Shown: positions 42,835-51,302, numbered from the stretch's first letter. The stretch: 64,000 nucleotides of DNA from Candidatus Dormiibacterota bacterium (GCA_035532035.1 DATKRS010000010.1:43614-107613); one strand, 5' to 3'. Notes: a model not told the origin generated them from the letters alone. A program made the numbers and translations.

Positions 42835-43545
42835 CTACACTATTTTTATGGAGCGGCTGTAGACGATGCGTACCGGCACCGCGAAGAGGTGGGTGCCGGT
42901 CAGCATGCCGTCGATCGTCAGACGGGCGTCGAGAGCGAGCAGCATGGATTGGACGGTGTCGTAGTACGCGGTCCCGTCGAGGTGGATGCGCCCCTTGATT
43001 CTCGCATTTTGCTCCGGCAGGGGGCCGTTCACGAAGCCGTCCGCGCGAAACTCGACTCCGACGACGCGCCGGCCACCGAGGATTCCGTTCACCCCCGGGC
43101 GCAAGGTCCCGCGCAAGTCGCCGCCGCCCACCGGGGACGCGGCCGCAAACGGCACGGGAGCGCGGAGCTCGCGCAGATCGCGAACCGTCGCTACGTCGAG
43201 GCGGACGGCAAACGGCTGGTTCAATATCGTCAGAAAATCGGGGTCCTCGTCCGTGCGATCCTCGAAACTCCCATCGGGAAGTTCGTCCTGCACGAACCGC
43301 GCGTGCTCGACCGTGCTCCCGGCGGCATCCGTGCGCGTGCAATCGGCCTGCGCCGTGAACTGCGTCACGCCGCGGGCGCGAGCGACTGCCAGCACCTGCA
43401 TCCCGCTATAGGCGATGTGCGTCGTCGCTGCCGTGCCGACGCGGTAGAGGTCGTCGCCGGCGATCCTGTAGCGCAGAGTGGAGCCTGACGGATGTGCAAT
43501 CAGGGCGGCAAATGCCCCGGCTGCAAGGACGGCTCGGCTCGACAT
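42835..43545 (-). CDS. secreted protein of unknown function
   Basis: The 236-residue product has a signal peptide (MSSRAVLAAGAFAALIAHPSGS) followed by beta-rich sequence (TLRYRIAGDDLYRVGTAATT, GTLRPGVNGILGGRRVVGVEF). No family is recognised. It may be a periplasmic beta-sandwich or lipocalin-like protein. The ATG at 43545 is 18 bp from the divergent GH125 start, so the two genes probably share a promoter region and might act together, but nothing else links them. Confidence 0.65.
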   Translation of the reverse strand: MSSRAVLAAGAFAALIAHPSGSTLRYRIAGDDLYRVGTAATTHIAYSGMQVLAVARARGVTQFTAQADCTRTDAAGSTVEHARFVQDELPDGSFEDRTDEDPDFLTILNQPFAVRLDVATVRDLRELRAPVPFAAASPVGGGDLRGTLRPGVNGILGGRRVVGVEFRADGFVNGPLPEQNARIKGRIHLDGTAYYDTVQSMLLALDARLTIDGMLTGTHLFAVPVRIVYSRSIKIV

Positions 43546-43563
43546 GGTATCATCATACACGAA

Positions 43564-44805
43564 ATGCTGCAGCCGGCGCGCTACCAAAGCGTCCTTTTGT
43601 GTGTAGCCGCGTTCGGTTGCATCGCCGCCACGTCTGCGTCCGACGTCGCGACGCTCTCGGCCATCTACTCCCATGCCGCCGATTCCGCGTACAGCCGCCA
43701 TGCGATACTCGAGCGCGATGGAACGACGTATATCTCGAGCGGCGACATCAACATGGAGTGGCTGCGCGATTCGAGCGCGGTGCTCGTTGCCTACGTCCCG
43801 GACGCGGCGACGAAGCCCGCAGTCCGCTCGATGATCAAGGGTGCCATCGCCCGCCAGGCTCGCTACATCCTCATCGATCCCTATGCCAATGCCTTTACCG
43901 AAGACTATCGCGTCGCGGAGCGCAAGTTCGAAGTCGATTCCTTGCTCTATCCCGTCCAGCTCGCGTACCGGTACTGGCGTGAGGATCACGACGGATCGAT
44001 CTTCACGCCGCAACTGGGCCGGGCGTTCGCGCTCGTCTTGCGCGTGCTGCGAACGGAGCAGCACCACGCGACCCGCTCGCACTATCGCAACGGCTCGCTC
44101 GTGGGGGGCGACGACGGCATGCCCTTCTCCTATACCGGCATGATTTGGACCGGATTCCGCCCCTCTGACGACGCCGCTCAGTACCCCTACAACATTCCGC
44201 AGAACATGTTTGCCGTCGTCGAACTCCAGCAGTTGAGCTCGATCGAGCGCAGTTGTTATCACAACGAGCGTCTCGCCGAGGAGGCCTGGGGTCTCAGCGT
44301 GCAGGTGCACGACGCCATCGAGCGCTCCGGCGTGGTCTTCGTCCCGCATTACGGGCGCATCTACGCGTACGAAGTCGACGGCTTGGGCCACGCCAATCTC
44401 ATGGACGACGCCAACGTGCCGTCGCTGCTCTCGGCTCCGTACATCGGCTACCTCGACGTGCGCGATCCAATCTATCAAGCGACGCGACGCTTCGTGCTCT
44501 CCCCCTCCGACCCGTACTTCTACTCCGGAAAGGATGCGCAAGGCATCGGAAGCGCGCACACGCCGCGCGGATACGTATGGCCCCTCGCGCTCATCGTCGA
44601 GGCCATGACGAGCATCGATCCGGTCGAAAAGGCGCGGGTGCTGGGGTATCTCGCCGCTTCAGATACGGGCAATCACGTGCTGCACGAGTCGTTCGATCCG
44701 AACGACCCCAAGCATTACACGCGTGCGGACTTCGCCTGGCCGAACGCGCTCTTCACCGAGCTGGGAGACCCCGGACCCGCGACCGGACGCGCCTCCAATC
44801 GTTGA
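43564..44805 (+). CDS. glycoside hydrolase family 125 (exo-alpha-1,6-mannosidase-like), exported
   Basis: The 413-residue protein matches GH125 (formerly DUF1237): TYISSGDINMEWLRDSSAV, RKFEVDSLLYPVQLAYRYW, DGMPFSYTGMIWTGFRPSDD, YPYNIPQNMFAVVEL, DDANVPSLLSAPYIGYL and SAHTPRGYVWPLALI. Characterised members are metal-independent exo-alpha-1,6-mannosidases. The start MLQPARYQSVLLCVAAFGCIA looks like a signal peptide with a possible weak lipobox ending at Cys19, so it acts outside the cytoplasm. No sugar transporter is adjacent. Its last 53 bp overlap a convergent gene. Confidence 0.92.
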   Translation: MLQPARYQSVLLCVAAFGCIAATSASDVATLSAIYSHAADSAYSRHAILERDGTTYISSGDINMEWLRDSSAVLVAYVPDAATKPAVRSMIKGAIARQARYILIDPYANAFTEDYRVAERKFEVDSLLYPVQLAYRYWREDHDGSIFTPQLGRAFALVLRVLRTEQHHATRSHYRNGSLVGGDDGMPFSYTGMIWTGFRPSDDAAQYPYNIPQNMFAVVELQQLSSIERSCYHNERLAEEAWGLSVQVHDAIERSGVVFVPHYGRIYAYEVDGLGHANLMDDANVPSLLSAPYIGYLDVRDPIYQATRRFVLSPSDPYFYSGKDAQGIGSAHTPRGYVWPLALIVEAMTSIDPVEKARVLGYLAASDTGNHVLHESFDPNDPKHYTRADFAWPNALFTELGDPGPATGRASNR

Positions 44806-45085
44806 CGAAGAACCGCACGTCGGCGGTCCCCCCGCACACCACGACCGCATCGGGGTCGGCAAACGTCCGGCCGTCGATGGAGAGCGTGAAGTCGCCGGCA
44901 TAGAGGCCTTCCAGCGTCCGTACCACGCTACGCGAGAACTTGTCGGCCGGAGCGAGATCGCCGATCGCTTCACGCACGGCGAGCGCCAGCAGCTCGCGCA
45001 CGCGCAGCGGCGTAGCGAGCGCGAAGACCGCCGCTCCGCTCTGCGCAACGGCTTGCAGATCGAGCGGAATCCTCACGCGGATCAC
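44753..45085 (-). CDS. small uncharacterised protein
   Basis: A 110-residue product with GTG start at 45085. No signal or membrane helix is present. It has alternating hydrophobic and helical segments (VRELLALAVREAIGDLA, SRSVVRTLEGLYAG, FTLSIDGRTFADPDAVVV). I recognise no family, although the strand-turn pattern could be a small alpha/beta fold. It overlaps the 3' end of the GH125 gene by 53 bp on the opposite strand. A competing frame at 44659-45048 looks less protein-like. Confidence 0.5.
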   Translation of the reverse strand: MIRVRIPLDLQAVAQSGAAVFALATPLRVRELLALAVREAIGDLAPADKFSRSVVRTLEGLYAGDFTLSIDGRTFADPDAVVVCGGTADVRFFVNDWRRVRSRVRGLPAR

Positions 45086-45146
45086 GCTTCGTGATTTTGC
45101 GTTACCCGAGGAGCTGCCTGCCGCGATAGCGTAGAAAACGACGGAG

Positions 45147-45980
45147 ATGCGCTACACGCCGCGCCGCCGCCGCGGCGACGAGGAGCGGCACGAAGGCGGA
45201 GGGCTACCCGTCATTCCGCTCGTGATTATCGTCGTCTTCGCGGGCCTGCTGCTCGGCGGTCTTCTCGCGCATTTTTTCGGGAGTCGCGGCTCTGGAGCGC
45301 AGGAGGCGATGAGCCCGTCACTCGTCACGCCGGTTCCGAGGCCGAGCGCAATGCCGAGTCTAACGCCTCTGCCGCGTCATCGTACACCTCGACCCACGCC
45401 GCGGGCGCATTCTTCGCCGGCGCCACTCGTATCGCTGACCCCTCGACCGACAGCTAAGCCTGCGCCAACACCCGAAGCGATGCCGACCGTAATGCCGCAC
45501 GCGGTGCCGACGGCGCGGCTGACGCCGGCGCATCTCGCGCCGCGGCCTCCGACGCCGGCGCCCGCAACGACACTGCCGGCGGTGGTCACTGCGAGCCCCG
45601 CGCCGCCCCCGCGCACGCCGCCGCCACGCCCGCTGACGGTGCGAACGCAAGCGCCGCGGACGCAGCCTCCGCAGCGCGTCCAACAAGCCAGAGGCATGGA
45701 GACGAACGACCCGGCGGCCGTCGTCCGGGCGTATCTCTACGCGCTTGCGCGCGGAAACACGTCGCAAGCGGCGTCGTATCTCGCCTCAGGTGCACCCGAC
45801 GAGCCCTTCATGCGCGGCGCGCGCGTGGCCGACGTTGAATCGATGTCGAACGGCGACGGCACCTATCTCGTCACGGCGGACGTGCGAGCGCGCGGTGGGA
45901 GCTACCGCGTGACCTGCACCGTTGCGGCATTACCGCAGGGAATGGTCATCACCGACCATTTCTACGTCAAGCCTCACTGA
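45147..45980 (+). CDS. single-pass membrane protein with proline-rich linker and small C-terminal domain
   Basis: The 277-residue protein has a basic cytoplasmic N-terminus (MRYTPRRRRGDEERHEGG) and one transmembrane helix at residues 21-43 (PVIPLVIIVVFAGLLLGGLLAHFF). A Pro/Thr/Ala-rich stretch runs from about 56 to 180, followed by a ~95-residue C-terminal domain (PAAVVRAYLYALARGNTSQA, then DGTYLVTADVRARGGSYRV) resembling NTF2/DUF4878-like lipid-associated folds. The linker could span the periplasm. No specific function is recognised. It ends 9 nt before the convergent sufU. Confidence 0.72.
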   Translation: MRYTPRRRRGDEERHEGGGLPVIPLVIIVVFAGLLLGGLLAHFFGSRGSGAQEAMSPSLVTPVPRPSAMPSLTPLPRHRTPRPTPRAHSSPAPLVSLTPRPTAKPAPTPEAMPTVMPHAVPTARLTPAHLAPRPPTPAPATTLPAVVTASPAPPPRTPPPRPLTVRTQAPRTQPPQRVQQARGMETNDPAAVVRAYLYALARGNTSQAASYLASGAPDEPFMRGARVADVESMSNGDGTYLVTADVRARGGSYRVTCTVAALPQGMVITDHFYVKPH

Positions 45981-45989
45981 CGGTCGGGG

Positions 45990-46382
45990 TTACTCTTCGT
46001 CGGGCCACGAGGCGAGGGAGCCGATAGCGGCACTCTTGAGCACGCGCAAGCCGAGCATCGCGCACTTCATGCGCGTCGGGCTGATGCCGATGCCGACGTT
46101 CTCCAGGACGGCTTCCTTCGTGAGCTTCGCGACCTCTTCCAGCGACTTGCCGATCACGGATTCGGTCAACATCGAGGCCGAGGCTTGGCTGATCGCGCAG
46201 CCCTTCCCGGAGAAGCGCACGTTGCGAACGGTACCGCCCGCGTCGACGAGCAGGTCCATGCGGATGCGATCACCGCAGAGCGGATTGAGATCCTCGGCGG
46301 TTGCCGTCGGCGCCTCGAGGCGACCGAAGTTCCGCGGATTGCGATAGTGATCGAGGATGTAGTCGCGGTAGAAGTCGTCCAC
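45990..46382 (-). CDS. sufU: iron-sulfur cluster scaffold / sulfur relay protein SufU
   Basis: The 130-residue U-type protein has all three ligand cysteines and the Asp: LCGDRI (Cys36, Asp38), SGKGCAISQAS (Cys62) and TRMKCAML (Cys107), with the SufU-type insertion between them. It accepts sulfur from SufS in the cytoplasm. It is the last gene of the minus-strand suf cluster, 15 nt after sufS. Codon use and spacing match the cluster. Confidence 0.94.
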   Translation of the reverse strand: MDDFYRDYILDHYRNPRNFGRLEAPTATAEDLNPLCGDRIRMDLLVDAGGTVRNVRFSGKGCAISQASASMLTESVIGKSLEEVAKLTKEAVLENVGIGISPTRMKCAMLGLRVLKSAAIGSLASWPDEE

Positions 46383-46397
46383 GTCGTTCGTTAAACC

Positions 46398-47666
46398 TTA
46401 GACCTTGAAGATGCGCGCCGCCTTCTCGAGGCCCGCGGCGAGTGCGTCGACGTCGTCTTGCGTCGTATACAGGTAAAAGGACGCTCGAGCGGTTGCGTCC
46501 CAGCCCATCCGGTGCATGAGGGGCATGGTGCAATGGTGCCCGGCGCGGATGCAGACGCCGTCGGTGTCCAGGATCGATGCGACGTCGTGCGCGTGCACGT
46601 CGGCAAGATTGAAGGAGATGACGCCGCCCGTGCGCTCCGGGTCTTTGGGGCCGTAGACGGCAAGGCCGTGCGGCTCGAGCTCCGCAAGGCGCTCCAATGC
46701 GTAGCGCGTGATCTGCTTCTCGTGCTCGCGCACCCAGTCGAGCCCGACGTTGGTGAGATACTCGATGGCCGTGCCGAAGGCGATCGCGTCGGCGATGTTG
46801 CTCGTTCCCGCTTCGAACTTCCAGGGGGGATCGGCGAACGTCGCGCGCTCGTACTCAACCGTTCGAATCATGTCGCCGCCGGAGAGAAACGGCGGCATGG
46901 ATTCGAGCAGCTCGCGGCGCCCGTAGAGCCCTCCGATCCCCGTGGGTCCGAGCATTTTGTGGGCGCTGAACGCGTAAAAGTCACAGCCGAGCGCGGCGAC
47001 GTCGACGGGCAGATGCGGCGCTGCCTGAGCGCCGTCGACGACGATGAGCGCTCCGGCAGCGCGGGCCCGCGGAACGATCTGCTCGAGCGGTGAGATCGTG
47101 CCAAGCGTGTTGCCCACGTGCGCGATCGACAGCACTTTGGATCCGTCGAGCAGCCGGTCGAGATCGTCCAGGACCAGCAGTCCGCGGTCGTCGACCGGAA
47201 TGAAGCGCAGCACCGCCCCGGTGCGGCGCGCGAGGAGCTGCCAGGGAACGAGATTCGAGTGGTGCTCCATCTCCGTGAGCAGTATCGCGTCGCCGGCGCG
47301 AAGGTTGGCGTCGCCCCAGGCGTAGGCGACGAGGTTGATCGCTTCGGTGGTGTTTCTCGTCCACACGAGCTCCGTGGGAGCACAGTTGACGAAGCGTGCG
47401 ACGCTCGCACGAGCCGCTTCGAAGCGCTCCGTCGCGAGCGCGGCGATCTCGTACACGCCGCGGTGGATGTTGGCGTTGTATTCCCGGTAATACGTGTCGA
47501 GCGTTTCGATCACGCAGTTCGGCTTCTGAGAAGTCGCTGCGGAATCGAGATAGACGAGCCGTTTACCGCGTACGGTCGGGCGATCGAAGATCGGAAAGTC
47601 GGCCCGAATTCCGAGCGCCGTTGGGCGCGGTCGCGTTCCGCGTTCGGGAAGATGGAGCGTGCTCAC
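46398..47666 (-). CDS. sufS: cysteine desulfurase SufS
   Basis: The 422-residue PLP enzyme shows YLDSAATSQKP, RNTTEAINLVAYAWG, LTEMEHHSNLVPW, VDGAQAAPHLPVDV, AFSAHKMLGPTGIGGLYG with the PLP lysine, and IRAGHHCTMPLM with the persulfide-forming Cys. It releases sulfur from cysteine to SufU. The GTG start overlaps sufD as GTGA. The first 20 residues are an N-terminal extension of normal length for group II desulfurases. Confidence 0.96.
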   Translation of the reverse strand: MSTLHLPERGTRPRPTALGIRADFPIFDRPTVRGKRLVYLDSAATSQKPNCVIETLDTYYREYNANIHRGVYEIAALATERFEAARASVARFVNCAPTELVWTRNTTEAINLVAYAWGDANLRAGDAILLTEMEHHSNLVPWQLLARRTGAVLRFIPVDDRGLLVLDDLDRLLDGSKVLSIAHVGNTLGTISPLEQIVPRARAAGALIVVDGAQAAPHLPVDVAALGCDFYAFSAHKMLGPTGIGGLYGRRELLESMPPFLSGGDMIRTVEYERATFADPPWKFEAGTSNIADAIAFGTAIEYLTNVGLDWVREHEKQITRYALERLAELEPHGLAVYGPKDPERTGGVISFNLADVHAHDVASILDTDGVCIRAGHHCTMPLMHRMGWDATARASFYLYTTQDDVDALAAGLEKAARIFKV

Positions 47667-48805
47667 GCGATCTTTGCCGCGAGCAGACCGCGCAGCTCGT
47701 CGCGCAGCTGCTCCGGAAACCGCTCGAGCGCGGGCTCGAAGAAACCGAGCGTCACCATGCGTTCCGCCGCGTCGCGCTCGATGCCGCGCGTCATCATGTA
47801 GAAGAGCATCTCTGCGTCGAGCGCTCCGACCGTCGCTCCGTGGTAGGCTTTTACGTCGTTAGCCGCGATCTCGAGAGCAGGCACCGAATCGATGTGCGCG
47901 CTCGGCGACAAGAGCAGTGCGTCGTCGCGCAGCGACGCATCACTCTTCTGCGCTCGCGCCGCGATGCGGATGTTCCCGACGTACCGTCCTTGACCGCGGT
48001 CCGTCGCAGCGGACTTCACGGTCGTCAGCGAGGTGGCACCGCCGACGCGGTGGTCGACGGTCGAACGCAGGTCGACGTGTTGGCTTCCACGCGGAAAGAA
48101 GATGCTTGCGATCTGCGCTTGCGCTCCCATCGCCAGGAGCTCGACGCCGATCTCTTCGACGACGAGCGCCGCGCCGAGATCGGCCGTTGCGCACGAAAAG
48201 GCGGAGTCTCTGCCCGGCAAAGCACCAATCGTCAGAAAGAGGCGCGCGTCCTGCGGCAGATCCTGGAGGGTCGCCACGCGAAGGTCGCTTCCGTCCTCCG
48301 TCACGACTTCGACGATGCCGCAAACGAACGCCCCGCCATCGCCTTCGATGCGCTGCACGATCGTCGCTCGAGCGCCGCGACGGACGTGGACGCAGGTGTA
48401 GGGAAAGAGCGGCGCGGTACCGGCGCGATAGGTGATGACGATCGGCCGTTCGACGTCCGCGTCCGGCGGAATGGTGACGAAGGCGTACCGGTTCGCGAAG
48501 GCAGATGCAAGTGCGCCGAACTTCGACGCCCCCGACGCCGTCATTCCGAGGGTTTGCGGCCGTTCGCCGACGCGCACCCGCGGGTCGTCACAGACGACCG
48601 TGACCTCGCCGCACGCCGGGTCGAACGCGAGATCGTCGATCGAAACGGCGTCGAGATCGATGCGCCAGTAGCGCCCAGGACGTTCGCGTCCGGAGTGCGT
48701 ATGCCCGAAGCGCTGCAATGCCGCCGAGCGCACCTCCACCGGGAACACGTCGTCGGCAAAGCGTGCGAGGAGCTCGGCCGGCGGAGCGGCCGTGCGTTCA
48801 AGCAA
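47663..48805 (-). CDS. sufD: Fe-S cluster assembly protein SufD
   Basis: The 380-residue protein has the beta-helix core of SufB/SufD: ANRYAFVTIPPDADVERPIVITY, RRGARATIVQRIEG, DLRSTVDHRVGGATSLTTVKSAATDRG, and the C-terminal PALEIAANDVKAYHGATVGALDAEMLFYMMTRGI. Length and lack of the SufB cysteine-rich region favour SufD over SufB. It starts with TTG at 48805, overlapping sufC by 8 nt. No sufB is present in the window, so the usual SufBC2D complex would need a sufB elsewhere, or this SufD acts alone with SufC. Confidence 0.9.
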   Translation of the reverse strand: MLERTAAPPAELLARFADDVFPVEVRSAALQRFGHTHSGRERPGRYWRIDLDAVSIDDLAFDPACGEVTVVCDDPRVRVGERPQTLGMTASGASKFGALASAFANRYAFVTIPPDADVERPIVITYRAGTAPLFPYTCVHVRRGARATIVQRIEGDGGAFVCGIVEVVTEDGSDLRVATLQDLPQDARLFLTIGALPGRDSAFSCATADLGAALVVEEIGVELLAMGAQAQIASIFFPRGSQHVDLRSTVDHRVGGATSLTTVKSAATDRGQGRYVGNIRIAARAQKSDASLRDDALLLSPSAHIDSVPALEIAANDVKAYHGATVGALDAEMLFYMMTRGIERDAAERMVTLGFFEPALERFPEQLRDELRGLLAAKIA

Positions 48806-49565
48806 CGGCGCCGGTCTCCGCGCGAATGGCGTCGTAGCCGCCGCGCTCGATGTAATTGGCCAGCTCCGCGTCGCCCGTCTTGACGATGCGGCCGTCGAGC
48901 ATCACGTGGACGACGTCGGGCTTCACGTAGCGGAGGATACGCGGGTAATGCGTGATGACGAGCAAGCCCGTCGGGTCGCTCTTGCCGCGCAGCGACGCAA
49001 TCGATTCGCCGATGTGCTTGAGCGCGTCGACGTCGAGGCCGGAGTCGGTTTCGTCGAGAACGGCGTATCGCGGCGCGAGCACCGCCATCTGCAGCATCTC
49101 CAGCCGCTTTTTCTCACCGCCCGAGAAACCGTCGTTCAAGTATCGTCCGAGGAAGGACGCATCCATGCCGAGTGCCTCCATCTGCTCCATGAGAAGCGCC
49201 CGAAACTTTGCCGGCGTGAGATCGCCGGGACGAACGGCTTGCCGAGCGGCGTAGAGGAAGTTTGCAACCTTCACTCCCGGGATGGCAGCGGGATATTGGA
49301 ACGAGAGAAAGAGCCCGGCTTTCGCGCGCTTGTCCGGCGAGAGTGCGAGCAGATCCTCGCCGTCGAGCGTTACGCTCCCGCTCGTAATCCGGTAATGGGG
49401 ATGCCCGGAAAGAGCGAGCGCGAGCGTCGTTTTGCCGCTGCCGTTGGGGCCCATCAGGGCATGGACGCGGCCCGGCTCGACGGTGAGATCGATGCCTTTG
49501 AGAATTTCATTACCCTCGACCTCAGCGCGCAGTCCGACGACAGACAGACCCTGCTCTTCCCTCAT
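48798..49565 (-). CDS. sufC: Fe-S cluster assembly ATPase SufC
   Basis: The 255-residue ABC-type ATPase has Walker A MGPNGSGKTT, Q-loop FLSFQYPAAIPGV, signature NDGFSGGEKKR, Walker B APRYAVLDETDSGLDVDAL and H-loop VITHYPRILRYV, all characteristic of SufC. It powers SufB/SufD-dependent cluster assembly. ATG 49565 is used because the upstream frame crosses the operator region. It heads the minus-strand sufC-sufD-sufS-sufU unit and diverges from sufR. Confidence 0.96.
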   Translation of the reverse strand: MREEQGLSVVGLRAEVEGNEILKGIDLTVEPGRVHALMGPNGSGKTTLALALSGHPHYRITSGSVTLDGEDLLALSPDKRAKAGLFLSFQYPAAIPGVKVANFLYAARQAVRPGDLTPAKFRALLMEQMEALGMDASFLGRYLNDGFSGGEKKRLEMLQMAVLAPRYAVLDETDSGLDVDALKHIGESIASLRGKSDPTGLLVITHYPRILRYVKPDVVHVMLDGRIVKTGDAELANYIERGGYDAIRAETGAVA

Positions 49566-49579
49566 TGAGGTATCGTAGC

Positions 49580-49625
49580 GAAGGCCCGTTGAGAAAGTCA
49601 AGGATAAACTTTACTATCTGCCTTC
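49580..49625. promoter_or_regulatory. nested inverted repeats in the sufC/sufR divergent gap, candidate SufR operator
   Basis: The 81-bp gap holds two inverted repeats: an outer GAAGGC (49580-49585) with GCCTTC (49620-49625), and an inner AAAGT (49594-49598) with ACTTT (49608-49612), centred at 49602.5 and 49603. The region is AT-richer than its surroundings. Because SufR-type regulators bind palindromes in the shared sufR/suf promoter, this is the best operator candidate. It does not match the cyanobacterial CAAC-N6-GTTG site. Confidence 0.45.
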
Positions 49626-49646
49626 TCCATGCTAGGATACGGCCAA

Positions 49647-50285
49647 ATGCAGGGCGAGCGCTTCTTCAAGACCACGCGCGGGAGGATCGTCGCCGAGCTG
49701 CGCCGTCGGGGCTCGGCGTCGGCCGCGGATCTCGCCCGCATCTTCGATCTGTCGCCCAACGCCATACGCCAGCAGGTGGTCGTTCTCGAGCGAGACGGGC
49801 TCGTGCTCGAACGGCCGGTACGGCGCGGCCCGACCAAGCCGACGCTGGAGTTCTCGCTGACGAGCGAGGCGGACGCGCTTTTCCCGCAACGGTACGACCG
49901 GCTGCTCTCGACGGTCCTTCGAGAGGTACGCCGTCAATACGGCGACTCCGCAGTCGGTAAGATCTTCGACTCGATCTCCGAGCGCGCCGTCGCGCGCGCG
50001 AAGCGTACCGTGACCGCCGCGGGCGCCGAAGATCGCGTCTCTCAGCTCGCCGATCTCCTGCGGCACGACGGCGTGGTGGCTGAGTACAGCCTTATCGATG
50101 GCGGTTTCGCGCTCCACGAGCACAACTGCCCGTACTCGGCTGTTGCCAAAGAGCACCCCGAGATGTGTCACGTCGTTCATCAGATGATCGACGAGACGAT
50201 CGGCGGTAAGATGGAACAGACCGAGTCGCTCGCAACCGGGGGCAGGGAGTGCCGGTTCGAGATAAAAGCGCAGGTTGGAGGATAA
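49647..50285 (+). CDS. sufR: SufR-like Fe-S-sensing transcriptional regulator
   Basis: The 212-residue protein has an N-terminal winged HTH (RGRIVAELRRRGSASAADLA, IRQQVVVLERDGLV) and a C-terminal cluster-binding region with Cys161, Cys174 and Cys202 (CPYSAVAKEHPEMC, GGRECRF), the SufR layout. SufR represses suf genes when it holds a 4Fe-4S cluster. ATG 49647 is chosen because AGGA lies 9 nt upstream; ATG 49629 would add six residues and has no ribosome-binding site. It diverges from sufC and precedes a U-type scaffold gene by 2 nt. Confidence 0.9.
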   Translation: MQGERFFKTTRGRIVAELRRRGSASAADLARIFDLSPNAIRQQVVVLERDGLVLERPVRRGPTKPTLEFSLTSEADALFPQRYDRLLSTVLREVRRQYGDSAVGKIFDSISERAVARAKRTVTAAGAEDRVSQLADLLRHDGVVAEYSLIDGGFALHEHNCPYSAVAKEHPEMCHVVHQMIDETIGGKMEQTESLATGGRECRFEIKAQVGG

Positions 50286-50287
50286 AC

Positions 50288-50773
50288 GTGGATTTCGCAA
50301 AGTTTCAGCGTCTGGTCGAAGAGCGCCCGGGATTTCGTACGATGGAGAATCCAACGGCGAGCGGCGAGTACTTCAGCGACTCATGCGGCGATATGTACAA
50401 CATTTTTCTCAAGGTCGGCGCCGGCGCCGTCGTCGAGGACATCACGTACTTCACGACCGGCTGTGGCTTCGGTACTGCGACCTGCAGCTTGGTCACGGAA
50501 ATTGCGCGCGGCAAGACGCTGGAAGAGGCTGAAGCGATCGGCGAGCAAGAGATCGTGGACGCGCTCGGCGGCTATCCCGAGAAGAAGCGCGATTATCCCG
50601 GCCGCGCGCTCGAAGCGCTCAAACTCGCAATTGCCGATTATCGCGCCAAAGTCGCGCGCGGCGACGTTCCCGATTACGCCGCTATGCCCGCATCGCCGCG
50701 CGTCGAGCCTGCAGCGCCTGCCGCTGCGGCGAGCGCGAGCGACGGGAAGTTCCTGATCAACCTGCGCGCGTAA
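50288..50773 (+). CDS. NifU/IscU-type scaffold-like protein with atypical cysteines
   Basis: The 161-residue protein has the N-terminal U-type fold: NPTASGEYFSDSCGDMYN (Cys33, Asp35), TTGCGFGTATCSLVTEIARG (Cys59, Cys66) and LEEAEAIGEQEIVDALGG. The third canonical ligand, in the KxHCSxLA helix, is missing: the matching stretch reads RDYPGRALEA. It has an extra Cys66 instead. A Pro/Ala tail of about 30 residues follows. The GTG start has GGAGG 6 nt upstream. Sitting directly after sufR, it probably serves iron-sulfur trafficking under the same control. Confidence 0.85.
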   Translation: MDFAKFQRLVEERPGFRTMENPTASGEYFSDSCGDMYNIFLKVGAGAVVEDITYFTTGCGFGTATCSLVTEIARGKTLEEAEAIGEQEIVDALGGYPEKKRDYPGRALEALKLAIADYRAKVARGDVPDYAAMPASPRVEPAAPAAAASASDGKFLINLRA

Positions 50774-51302
50774 GCGGGAAAGCCGCTCGCTTCTCGTACC
50801 GGGTCTTTCCGTTGCGGGGCACCGAGTCGAAAACCGTCAACGCGTCGACGGCGACCTCAAATGGGTCGATCTCGAGCATCGGAAGCGTCGTTTTCACGCG
50901 CCCGGGAACTCGCGCCAAGGTTACGTGCGGAACCGCGTCATTCTCGCTGCCGTAGCCTAACGCCGCGCAGACCTCGCGCACCTGCGCCGAGAGCACGCGA
51001 TACGCGTTATCGGCGCCCCGAGACCCGACGAAGATCACGCGCGGCTTGCGCTCGTGTGGAAAGGCTCCAATGCGATCGAAGGCGAGTAAAAAAGGTGCGT
51101 GACGTTGCGCAACGCCCCGCGTTGCCGCCACGATATCGCAGAGGCGTCCGGAATATACGCTGCCGAGAAAGACGAGCGTCATGTGATAGTTCTCAGGATC
51201 GACGAACCGTGCGTTCACGCCGCAACCCTCGAGCCTCGTAGCGACGGACGCGCAGGCGATACGCGTCTGGTCGTCGATCGTGATGCCGATAAATAGCCTC
51301 AC
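50757..51302 (-). CDS. thpR: RNA 2',3'-cyclic phosphodiesterase
   Basis: The 181-residue 2H phosphoesterase has both catalytic HxTx motifs: HMTL (His40) after ARFVDPENY, and HVTL about 85 residues later in NDAVPHVTLARV. ThpR/LigT proteins open 2',3'-cyclic phosphates on RNA ends, and some ligate tRNA halves in vitro. The GTG start overlaps the MBL stop as GTGA, and the 3' end overlaps the convergent U-type scaffold gene by 17 bp. Confidence 0.92.
   Translation of the reverse strand: MRLFIGITIDDQTRIACASVATRLEGCGVNARFVDPENYHMTLVFLGSVYSGRLCDIVAATRGVAQRHAPFLLAFDRIGAFPHERKPRVIFVGSRGADNAYRVLSAQVREVCAALGYGSENDAVPHVTLARVPGRVKTTLPMLEIDPFEVAVDALTVFDSVPRNGKTRYEKRAAFPLTRAG

Noticed and set aside
44659..45048. 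129-residue minus-strand frame
   Set aside because: Overlaps the 44753-45085 frame and has shadow-like Arg/Ser-rich sequence; the 110-residue frame looks more protein-like.
47396..48883. 495-residue plus-strand frame
   Set aside because: Antisense to sufS and sufD; residues are typical shadow composition.
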